Shown piece by piece: positions 55,851 to 64,000 of a DNA stretch of 64,000 nt (position 1 is the stretch's first letter; each line of letters starts with the position of its first letter). Below the pieces are notes generated by a model. It saw only the letters and a program-made list of their open reading frames with translations, was not told the DNA's origin and did no database searches. The translations under genes and the position numbers were made by a program. Location of the stretch: assembly GCA_947625685.1 (NCBI GenBank), contig CANQPK010000004.1, positions 1 to 64,000 on the forward strand, written 5' to 3'. The DNA is from an uncultured Clostridia bacterium (GTDB lineage: Bacteria > Bacillota > Clostridia > TANB77 > CAG-508).

Positions 55851-56606
55851 TTAATTATTATCTTTATTTTCTGCTTGTTTTTGTCTTTCATATAGGAAGA
55901 ACATTATTCCTGCACCAATTACACAAATTATTGTTACATTCCATAAAACATCATTTTCACCTGTTTGTGGTAATTTTCCTGTTTTAGTTGTGTTATCTTT
56001 TTGTGTTGAAGGTGCTTTAGTTTCATTTTTTTGTGTTGGAGTTTTTTCTGGCTCCTTTTCTGGTTCTTTTGTTGGATCCTTAGTTGCTGGTGGATTTGCT
56101 GCAGGTTTTGTAATTGCTACTGTTGCAGTATCTCCATTAAAGTTTGTAGAATCTGATACTGAGCTAACACTAACTGTAATATTGGCATTTCCTTCTACAT
56201 TTGCTTTTGCTTTAAATTTTAATGTTAAGAAATTGCTATTAGCTCCTATTTTCTTTGGAGTTCTGTTTTCAAACAAAAATCCCATATTGCTTTCTTTGAA
56301 ACATTGTTCTCCAAGTGATTCTACATCATCCCATCCTTCCTCTGTATTTGATGATATTGAACCTGAAACATATTCTAATTTATCTTTATCATATTCTATT
56401 TTTCCTATAATAGTAACTGATGATGAAGATGTTTGAAAATTTGATAAGTTAATTTTAACTGTAAATTCTTTACCTTGTTCTACTGTTTTATCTGTAGAAA
56501 GTGCAAGACTTCCAACTGTTACATCCACTGCTAATACTGTTCCTGAAATACCAATTATTATTAATGCTAAAATTACAGCGAAAAGTTTTTTTAATCTAAG
56601 ATTCAT
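55851..56606 (-). CDS. Cell-wall anchored cohesin-domain protein
   Basis: Signal peptide, cohesin-like fold sequence, LPQTGEND sorting motif with TM and basic tail. Confidence 0.8.
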   Translation of the reverse strand: MNLRLKKLFAVILALIIIGISGTVLAVDVTVGSLALSTDKTVEQGKEFTVKINLSNFQTSSSSVTIIGKIEYDKDKLEYVSGSISSNTEEGWDDVESLGEQCFKESNMGFLFENRTPKKIGANSNFLTLKFKAKANVEGNANITVSVSSVSDSTNFNGDTATVAITKPAANPPATKDPTKEPEKEPEKTPTQKNETKAPSTQKDNTTKTGKLPQTGENDVLWNVTIICVIGAGIMFFLYERQKQAENKDNN

Positions 56607-56636
56607 TTTTATACTTCCTTTCTCGAAATCAATACA

Positions 56637-59600
56637 TTAAAGTGCTGATACTATATCTGTTCTCATATTTTTCATATCGTTTGCATCTTGTTTGCCATCA
56701 TTGTTATAATCTGCTGCCATCTTAAATGGTCCTTCAAGAGATTCTGATAGTATGCCGATTCTCCAATTTTTAATATCATTAGCATTCATTAGTCCATCAC
56801 CTGTCATATCACCTGAAACTACAATTACAGTTTCTGTATATACTGTATCTTGCTTTAGTTCATTTGAAATTCTTATCTTCATTCCTGTTCCAATTAATCT
56901 GCTTGTATCTGTAATAGCATTTCCATTTGCATCTAGAACTTCAACTTTAACTCCAGGTACTGATTTTTCAGATATTAAAGCTTGAACTGTAGTTGCTGTT
57001 GATGGATGTATATCACAATATCCATTTCCATCTGTATCTGTTGTATCAATGTATCTATCTTCTTCAGGTTGTTCTACTTGATAACCATGGTCTTCGTCGA
57101 TATCTTCTTTAACAATCAAAGAAGACATAAGTTTAACATATACCATTGTTGTTCCATCTGATAGATCTTCTTTTTTAACTTTAAATGTAAGTGTTCCATC
57201 ATCATTTTGTACTATGCTCAAAAGTGGAACAATTGAACTTCCAACTGCTACACTTTCTACTGTTCTTCCTGCATTTGGATGAATTTTTAGTTCTATTTCG
57301 TCTTTATCAGTCATATCTATTTTGTCTGTTTCAGTATCGTTATATGTTACATATCCACCTTCTGTACTAGCTAGCATAAGTACTTTTGTTTTTGCTGCTT
57401 CAGCTTTTGCTGCTTGCTCTTCTGCTGGTACTTCTACTCCTGCTATTGTAAATGGACTGAAAGAATTTACATATAGTATTAATCCTTGTGGAACTACTTC
57501 TACTGGAATTGCATTATATCCAGTTATATTTCCTAATTCATCATAAGAATAATGGTATACTTTAAATTCTCTTCTTCCTTCTATATAATCTTCATAAGTT
57601 GTTCCTTCTGGGAATCCAAGTCTTATTCTTACTGAATTTCCTGTATTTACAACTTGTTTTTTGCATAATTGCATTCTTATATTATAGCTTTCTGTTGTTG
57701 CATTTTTATTTTTTAATTCATTTATGCTATTAACCATATCTAAGCTGTCATCATCTGCAATTGTTGTTGTAGATAATGTTAATCTATGTGATAATTGATC
57801 TAAGTTAGCTCCAGCAAGTTCCTCTGGTAAATTAACTTCTTCACCATTTTCACCTTTTGTCTTCCATCCTTCTGCTGATATATTTGATGTATCCATCAAT
57901 TCAGGTTGTGCAAATACGTTGCAGTCAATTCCTTGACCACTTAATGCACAGAAATCACACTTGTTTCCAACTGCATAATTTGCTGGCATTGGGGCCTTAC
58001 CACTCTTGTGACCTACAACACCTTGCCATGTTATATCATAAGCTACTTCATTTGCTGAGAATTGAGCACTAGGTGTGAAATCAAATTCAACCCAAGCATT
58101 TTCACTAGCACTTCCTAAATGATATTCAACATTGCTTATTTTTGATGAAGCAATTAAATCATTTCTCTTTGTCTTATTTGGTTTATATACATCAGTAATT
58201 GCTATATTTCCTGTTCCTGTTCCAGCAGTTGTTTCAAAATAATCGTCATATTCTATTTTTACTCTATAAGTACTTTCAAAACCTAATTTTACATTTTGAG
58301 GTGGTGTAGCCTTTTTTATGTAAGGTGGTGCTTGATAAACATTTCCTGTATTATTTACAAATGTTTTTGTTCTTTCTTCTAAAAGAGAAGCATCTCCTTT
58401 ATAATATAATTCTGAAATTAATGGTATACCTTGATCATCAGTCTTAGGTCCTTTATCAGTAACTGCAAATTGAACTAATTCAACTTGTGGTAGTTTGAAA
58501 TCGATAAAGTTACCATATTGAGTATTTGTTTTTTCTTCAAGAGCTGGATAGAATCTAGGTTCTATATATCCCCAAGGTGTATATGTCCAACTATTTTCAT
58601 CTTCATCAAATGTTGCAAAACGAGCTAACATGTATTTTCCGTTTTCTGCATTATGTGTATAGTCTTTATCATCATAGCTTACAAATAGTCTAAATGTATC
58701 TTTTAAAACTTCACCTGCTGCATCTCCAGCGTGGTCTCCTTCTTCTACATAATCTGATGTAATTACTGTTACTTTAAATTTTCCATCATCATATTCTTCT
58801 TCGATTTCTTGTAAAGAAGATGTTGCAAGTGTTGGATATTTAAATTCAAACATTGATTGTGAAAAAATTCCTGATTCGATACGACGATCAAACAATTCAG
58901 CTGTTCCTACCATAAAATATTTACGGCTTTGTTTGTCTGGATTTACATCATCATCATGAGTTACATCAACTCCGTACCATTTTTCACCAATTTTTACATA
59001 ATTCCAAGCATGGTTTTCTGTTTGAGTATCTGATACTTTATATCCTCCGCCTGCTACTATGCAAGGGATTCCTAATTCGTCTAATAATGCTTTATATGCT
59101 CTAGTGTAGCTTTCACAAACACCTTCACCATATTTAAAGCAATCATAAGCTGTTCTAGCATTACTATATGGGGTATCTGTATTATAATTGTCTACTTCAT
59201 ACTCAAATTTGTATGTCATCTTATTCATTTCCCAATTATGAGCAGCTTTTGCTAATTCATAATTTTGGCTATCTTCATTATCTTCATGTTTAGCATCTTG
59301 TCTAATTTGTGTTATTGCTTGACTTAGCAATTGTTCATAATCGGCAATTGCCGCATCTACATTATCTTTATTAAATCCAGGTAGATAATAATCGTCTCTT
59401 TTTCCTCTACCTAAAAATGCGAAAAATTGTCCATTACTATTTCTTGTTACTCTTAAAGAAATAGCTGACCAATCAACCCAGAATACCTCTGGATAATCAT
59501 ATTGAAATGCGTCTCTAGCAGCGGTCATATCATATAATAATTGAGTTGTTCCAGTTGCATATTTTAATAAATCTGCTTCTTCAACTACGCCATTTTCTAC

Positions 59601-59858
59601 TAGATCATAGTCTAGTCCTCTTTTAAATGCTTCACTTGTATACATTTCTACCATAGCATCATAGAATTTTCCTGCTTGTTCATTAAGCTGTCTGCCATAG
59701 TAATCTTTTGAATATTCTTCTAAGCTTAAATTACTATGTTCGTTAACAGCAATTGAGGCGCTTCCAAAACTTAGAAAACTTAATTCTGCTATTAAAAATG
59801 TCAACACAAGTAGTAATGATGTGATTTTTTTAACTTTCATAATCTCTAATCCTTTCAT
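56637..59858 (-). CDS. Secreted transglutaminase-like protein with C-terminal dockerin
   Basis: GVCESYTRAYKALLDELGI...ENHAWNYVKI...GVDVTHDDD; GDMTGDGLMNANDIKNWRIGI...ADYNNDGKQDANDMKNMRTDI. Confidence 0.85.
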   Translation of the reverse strand: MKGLEIMKVKKITSLLLVLTFLIAELSFLSFGSASIAVNEHSNLSLEEYSKDYYGRQLNEQAGKFYDAMVEMYTSEAFKRGLDYDLVENGVVEEADLLKYATGTTQLLYDMTAARDAFQYDYPEVFWVDWSAISLRVTRNSNGQFFAFLGRGKRDDYYLPGFNKDNVDAAIADYEQLLSQAITQIRQDAKHEDNEDSQNYELAKAAHNWEMNKMTYKFEYEVDNYNTDTPYSNARTAYDCFKYGEGVCESYTRAYKALLDELGIPCIVAGGGYKVSDTQTENHAWNYVKIGEKWYGVDVTHDDDVNPDKQSRKYFMVGTAELFDRRIESGIFSQSMFEFKYPTLATSSLQEIEEEYDDGKFKVTVITSDYVEEGDHAGDAAGEVLKDTFRLFVSYDDKDYTHNAENGKYMLARFATFDEDENSWTYTPWGYIEPRFYPALEEKTNTQYGNFIDFKLPQVELVQFAVTDKGPKTDDQGIPLISELYYKGDASLLEERTKTFVNNTGNVYQAPPYIKKATPPQNVKLGFESTYRVKIEYDDYFETTAGTGTGNIAITDVYKPNKTKRNDLIASSKISNVEYHLGSASENAWVEFDFTPSAQFSANEVAYDITWQGVVGHKSGKAPMPANYAVGNKCDFCALSGQGIDCNVFAQPELMDTSNISAEGWKTKGENGEEVNLPEELAGANLDQLSHRLTLSTTTIADDDSLDMVNSINELKNKNATTESYNIRMQLCKKQVVNTGNSVRIRLGFPEGTTYEDYIEGRREFKVYHYSYDELGNITGYNAIPVEVVPQGLILYVNSFSPFTIAGVEVPAEEQAAKAEAAKTKVLMLASTEGGYVTYNDTETDKIDMTDKDEIELKIHPNAGRTVESVAVGSSIVPLLSIVQNDDGTLTFKVKKEDLSDGTTMVYVKLMSSLIVKEDIDEDHGYQVEQPEEDRYIDTTDTDGNGYCDIHPSTATTVQALISEKSVPGVKVEVLDANGNAITDTSRLIGTGMKIRISNELKQDTVYTETVIVVSGDMTGDGLMNANDIKNWRIGILSESLEGPFKMAADYNNDGKQDANDMKNMRTDIVSAL

Positions 59859-60030
59859 TTTAATATTTTTACTTTTGATGTATAAATTTTCCGTTTTCTA
59901 TACAAAATTATACCATATAAAAGCACATTTCGTCAATATTAAATTATGCAATTTTTATGCTATTTGAATTATTTTTTTATTATTTATTTTTTAATTAATT
60001 TTTTAGATTAATATAGGGTCTTTTATAATA

Positions 60031-60062
60031 AAAAATCACCCGAACAAGTCGGGTGATTTTTT
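60031..60062 (-). terminator. Intrinsic terminator of the 60067 orphan
   Basis: aaaaatcacccgaacaagtcgggtgattttt. Confidence 0.8.
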
Positions 60063-60066
60063 GGAT

Positions 60067-60258
60067 TTACTCAAGGGTTTCAATGACTACCATGTAGCCA
60101 CCCCTTGGATCAGGAACTCGTTCAGCAGGACCCCACTTGCTTTTGGGGGAGCCAACCATATAGGCATCGTTGACTGCGATAATCTTTTTCTTTGCTTCTT
60201 CCGCAGTATAGCCTACATTACCCATGTGGTTTGAGAACTCGTCTCTGCAATGTGCCAT
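60067..60258 (-). CDS. Orphan 63-aa protein, atypical composition
   Basis: TTAGGAGG SD, TTGATT-17-TATAAT promoter; own terminator. Confidence 0.65.
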   Translation of the reverse strand: MAHCRDEFSNHMGNVGYTAEEAKKKIIAVNDAYMVGSPKSKWGPAERVPDPRGGYMVVIETLE

Positions 60259-60343
60259 TTTAAAAATCCTCCTAAATAATTTTAAGCGCTTGGCTTATTT
60301 TCATAATATAATTATAACACAAAATCTTTATAAAATCAATTTT

Positions 60344-62410
60344 TTATGCTTCTACCTTGTTAAATTCAAGCTCTACTTTAAATAAATCTCCATCAATTCG
60401 TATAACAAATTTTCCTTTTTGAAGCTCTGTCAAACTTTTTGCAATAGAAAGGCCAAGTCCGCTTCCCTCCGTTGTCCTTGATTTATCTCCTCTAACAAAT
60501 CTTTGCATAAGTTCTTCTTCGCTTATATTAAGCTTTTCAGCAGATATATTTTTGATAGAAATATTTACTTTATTTAAATTTGTTTTAACATCTATATATA
60601 CTCTTGAATTTTTTAAGGCATATTTAGCAATATTGCTAAATGCATTTTCTATGATTCTATACATATATCTGCTATCTGCTCTAATATATATTTCTTCGTC
60701 TGGAAAGCTTGTAATAATTTCTAATTCTTTTTCTTTGAATTTTTCCTCAAATTCTGCTGTGGTCTGATTTATTAATTCTGCTATTCCTATTTTTTCAAAA
60801 TTTAATTTTACATTTCCTGATGATGCTTTAGATGCTTCTACCAAATCTTCTGTAAGTCTTTTTAATCTATTTGCTTTTCCCTCTAAAATATTTATATATT
60901 CTTGTGCCTTTTCATTATCTATATTTTCTTGTTTTAACAAATCTACATAGTTTATAATTGAAGTTAGAGGAGTTTTTATATCATGTGATACATTAGTTAT
61001 AAGTTCAGTTTTTAGCCTTTCACTTTTTATTCCTTCTTGTATTGCATTTTCAAATCCATTTGATATATCATTAATGTAATTTACTGTATTTTCAAACTCT
61101 TTGCAAAAATCTTTCGAATCCAATTTTGTATCTACATTTCCCTCATATATATCTTTTAGTTGTTTTTCAATCATTTCAAAAGATTTAATTCTTCGTATAA
61201 TTTGATATATAACATATAATGTTATACATATATCAATAAAAATTCCAAATAGTATATTGATGTTGAAAAATATAGCTATTACCCATACCATTGCAACTAT
61301 GTAAATACATACAATTAATATTAATTTTACTGCATTACTGAATGAAATTGTAATTTCTACTGAAACCTTTTTTAATTTTTTAAATATCCTACTTATAAAT
61401 GTTATTATTTTTCCAATTATTGTGGTTTCCACCATTTTATTTGCTTTTATTCTTTTTATAAATGTTGTTATACTTATTGCACAAACTGTATATATTACTA
61501 AATATAAACATACAATTGAGCTAAGGTTTAATTTATAATATTCTTGAGAGCTATAATCTCTTATAATATAATCTACAATTATAACACTTATATATATAAT
61601 TACCCATGCTATTGCTAAAATTATTTCCAATGGAATTTTGTCAAAATCGTTTGTTTCTATTTCTTTTTTTCCTTTTGTGTGACCAACTGCAATTATGAGG
61701 TACACAGCTATTGCAAGCGTCAATACAGCACAAATCGGAATCGAAATATACATTATATCTTCATGAGGTTCAATAAATTTCAGTGCTCCTAATATAAATT
61801 GTTCCTCATTTGTTAACTCAATTTCTTTTGAATATGTTGTATAAATTTCATAATCATTAAATCTGGCTGTTTGATATCCTATAGTTGTTTTTGTGGAAAC
61901 TGGCTTATCTTCAGTTGTATATTCTACTTCATTATTTGTATTATAATAGCTGTGAGTTAACCAACTTTTATAAGTTTCTAAATATTGGTTTAATGGATTA
62001 GATTTTATTTTTCCATTTACAGAAATTAACTTTTCACCATTTTGCTCCATGATGTATTGTTTTATTTCTTCTATTGTTGATTTTGAGAACACATTAGTTA
62101 TAGCTTTATCTTTGTATATTATCAAAAAATATTCATTTTTTAGAGTTGATTCATAATATTGATCATAGAATATTCTAGTTTCATTATTATAATCATCAGG
62201 CAATCTTTGTTCATATATCAATTTGTTGGTTAGTGTTTCCAATTTATTCATATAATTTTCAGCAAATTTTTGCGATTCAAAATATGCATTATCCATCATA
62301 TAATTATAATCTTGTTTTGCTAAAGTATATACAAATGACATAACTATAATGAAAATAAGTATTGGTAAAGATATATAGCTTATAATCTTTAAGACTCTAT
62401 TTTCTTTCAT
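60344..62410 (-). CDS. Sensor histidine kinase
   Basis: NVSHDIKTPLTSI H-box, GLGLSIAKSL. Confidence 0.92.
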   Translation of the reverse strand: MKENRVLKIISYISLPILIFIIVMSFVYTLAKQDYNYMMDNAYFESQKFAENYMNKLETLTNKLIYEQRLPDDYNNETRIFYDQYYESTLKNEYFLIIYKDKAITNVFSKSTIEEIKQYIMEQNGEKLISVNGKIKSNPLNQYLETYKSWLTHSYYNTNNEVEYTTEDKPVSTKTTIGYQTARFNDYEIYTTYSKEIELTNEEQFILGALKFIEPHEDIMYISIPICAVLTLAIAVYLIIAVGHTKGKKEIETNDFDKIPLEIILAIAWVIIYISVIIVDYIIRDYSSQEYYKLNLSSIVCLYLVIYTVCAISITTFIKRIKANKMVETTIIGKIITFISRIFKKLKKVSVEITISFSNAVKLILIVCIYIVAMVWVIAIFFNINILFGIFIDICITLYVIYQIIRRIKSFEMIEKQLKDIYEGNVDTKLDSKDFCKEFENTVNYINDISNGFENAIQEGIKSERLKTELITNVSHDIKTPLTSIINYVDLLKQENIDNEKAQEYINILEGKANRLKRLTEDLVEASKASSGNVKLNFEKIGIAELINQTTAEFEEKFKEKELEIITSFPDEEIYIRADSRYMYRIIENAFSNIAKYALKNSRVYIDVKTNLNKVNISIKNISAEKLNISEEELMQRFVRGDKSRTTEGSGLGLSIAKSLTELQKGKFVIRIDGDLFKVELEFNKVEA

Positions 62411-62428
62411 TTACATCCTCTTTCCTTT

Positions 62429-63124
62429 CTAAAGTTTTTCAACTTTATATCCAATTCCCCAAATAACTTTCAAATATCTTGGCTCTTTTGGATTTATTTC
62501 TATTTTTTCTCTTATGTGTCTTATATGTACAGCTATTATATTTTCTGCACCATATGCTTCATCTTCCCATACATTTTCATATATTTGTTCTATTGAATAT
62601 ACCATTCCTTTGTTTTTTGTTAAAAATTTTAGTATGTTATATTCTGTTGGTGTAAGTTTTACATCTTTTCCTTCAACCGTTACTTTTTTTAAATCATCAT
62701 TTATTACAAGTTCTCCTGATGTATATATATTTTTATTTTCTTCATTAACTATTGTTCCAAGTTTTGTATATCTTCTTATGCAGGAATTAACTCTTGCAAT
62801 TAGCTCTAATGGATTAAATGGTTTTGTTACATAATCATCAGCTCCTAAATTTAATCCCTTTATTTTATCTTCATCTTCTGATTTTGCAGATAGCATTATT
62901 ACTGGAATTGACTTTTCTTTTCTTATCTCTTCAATAGTTTCTATTCCGTCTTTTTTAGGCATCATTATATCTAATATAATAAGATGTATTGTATTTTCTT
63001 TTAATATTCTTAAACATTCTTCTCCATCATAAGCTTTTAAAACATTATAATTTTCTCTTACTAAATATATTTCTATTGCTTTCACTATTTCTTTATCATC
63101 ATCACAAACCAAAATATTGTACAT
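62429..63124 (-). CDS. OmpR-family response regulator
   Basis: ILVCDDDKEIVKA, LDIMMPKKDG, winged-helix C-terminus. Confidence 0.95.
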   Translation of the reverse strand: MYNILVCDDDKEIVKAIEIYLVRENYNVLKAYDGEECLRILKENTIHLIILDIMMPKKDGIETIEEIRKEKSIPVIMLSAKSEDEDKIKGLNLGADDYVTKPFNPLELIARVNSCIRRYTKLGTIVNEENKNIYTSGELVINDDLKKVTVEGKDVKLTPTEYNILKFLTKNKGMVYSIEQIYENVWEDEAYGAENIIAVHIRHIREKIEINPKEPRYLKVIWGIGYKVEKL

Positions 63125-63416
63125 AATCTTTCTCCTTTATTAAGGTGCAAGCTAAATATTAGATATTACTAGTTTATTCTTTTACTATATTATATCAAAT
63201 AATTTATTAAGAAAAAATAGATAGTTTATTAATTTTTTCTTAAGTTATTAATATATAATTTAAAATTTATATATTAATAGGTTTCATAAAATCTAAAAGA
63301 GAGAATAATTTTCATTTCCACAGTTTAAATAATTCTTGTAATTTGATTTTATGTAAAATTTATGGTATAATTATATTATATCCTAAATAGAAAATTTTTT
63401 GTAGGAGGTTATTGTA

Positions 63417-63593
63417 ATGGCATCTTTTGAGAAAAAACTTCGTAGCACTTACCCCGGCGAAGACATGGCAGATATCCTTCGCAACAGGCAGGAAGAGGTC
63501 ATGGTTATGGCAACTGAATCGTGGGACTATATCATTCAGTTGTGCTGGTTCGTCAAAGTTTATGGCATCACTCCTCAGCTTGGGCTCATCTAA
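63417..63593 (+). CDS. Orphan 58-aa protein, atypical composition
   Basis: GTAGGAGG SD; MASFEKKLRSTYPGEDMADILRNRQEEV...; stop lies in a hairpin loop. Confidence 0.6.
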   Translation: MASFEKKLRSTYPGEDMADILRNRQEEVMVMATESWDYIIQLCWFVKVYGITPQLGLI

Positions 63594-63628
63594 TGAGCCC
63601 TCTTTATAACTTCAAGGAGGAAGTAAAA

Positions 63629-63838
63629 ATGGATTTTCGTGATCCCTATGAGAAAAAGCTCGAAATAGAAAAATTGCTTGAGGCAATTCTTTCTATCGCC
63701 CCTGATTTGACCCTGGAGGAAATTATCGAATGGCACGGTGAGGAAGTAGAGGCTTTACTCAATCCTAGTAATTTCGATATCTATGATGAGATTATCGGAT
63801 CTCTTGACTATTATTGTCACCTCATTGAAGCAAATTAA
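63629..63838 (+). CDS. Orphan 69-aa acidic protein, atypical composition
   Basis: AAGGAGG SD; MDFRDPYEKKLEIEKLLEAIL... Confidence 0.65.
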   Translation: MDFRDPYEKKLEIEKLLEAILSIAPDLTLEEIIEWHGEEVEALLNPSNFDIYDEIIGSLDYYCHLIEAN

Positions 63839-63868
63839 GGGAACCTGTACAGGTTCCCTTAATTTTTT
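63837..63868 (+). terminator. Intrinsic terminator
   Basis: aagggaacctgtacaggttcccttaatttttt. Confidence 0.8.
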
Positions 63869-63881
63869 ATTTTATTTATTC

Positions 63882-64000
63882 TTATTCTTTTTTTGTTTCT
63901 TCTGATGCTGTTTCTTCTTTTACTGGTTCTTCTTTAACTTCTTCCACTTTTTCTTCTGATACTGTATCAACAGTTTCTTCTACTACTGGATTTTCTGTTT
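63882..64000 (-). CDS. C-terminus of a Glu/Val-rich protein (truncated by the window edge)
   Basis: Minus strand ...KTENPVVEETVDTVSEEKVEEVKEEPVKEETASEETKKE*. Confidence 0.6.
   Translation of the reverse strand, partial: TENPVVEETVDTVSEEKVEEVKEEPVKEETASEETKKE

Noticed and set aside
1-64000. tRNA, rRNA or CRISPR loci
   Set aside because: None recognised by reading; a tRNAscan/Infernal run would be needed, particularly for Arg and Gly tRNAs.

Overview
The window is an AT-rich, low-GC Firmicutes-like chromosome segment. Almost all genes lie on the minus strand: ispG, plsC-like, copA/copZ-like, ttcA-like, tcdA, purM, glyA, an ABC transporter, clpB, metK, GH15, an MBL-fold nuclease, ftsK, valS, uvrA and a two-component system. 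Accessory loci include two pilin-like proteins, two Rpn-type PD-(D/E)XK proteins, a 2528-aa HExxH surface protein, a cohesin/LPxTG protein next to a transglutaminase-dockerin protein, and several small plus-strand orphan ORFs. Main observation: eight genes that look broken (ispG, an LTA-synthase-like sulfatase, plsC-like, a FtsX-type permease, rpn, clpB, an MBL nuclease and uvrA) are broken at 11 positions, and every break is an in-frame CGG codon. Skipping exactly one nucleotide, the C, so that the following GGN is read as Gly, restores the conserved protein each time (for example MBL FAV-G-RTQE, and UvrA DVGL-G-YIKLGQ...VKL-G-TELS). A by-eye scan of every 'ccg' on the + strand found no CGG in frame 0 in the native AT-rich genes other than these 11, while CGG is common in the other two phases. 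This suggests CGG is not an Arg codon here but a general +1-frameshift (or CGGN-to-Gly quadruplet) signal. One in-frame CGG occurs in a compositionally foreign plus-strand ORF (55259) and is a genuine counterexample. Second observation: the two pilin-like genes share a duplicated leader encoding a short MTKARTLEAL(HT)n peptide over a CA microsatellite of different length, followed by an intrinsic terminator whose 3' arm could pair with the CA tract. All conclusions come from reading the sequence; no searches were run.
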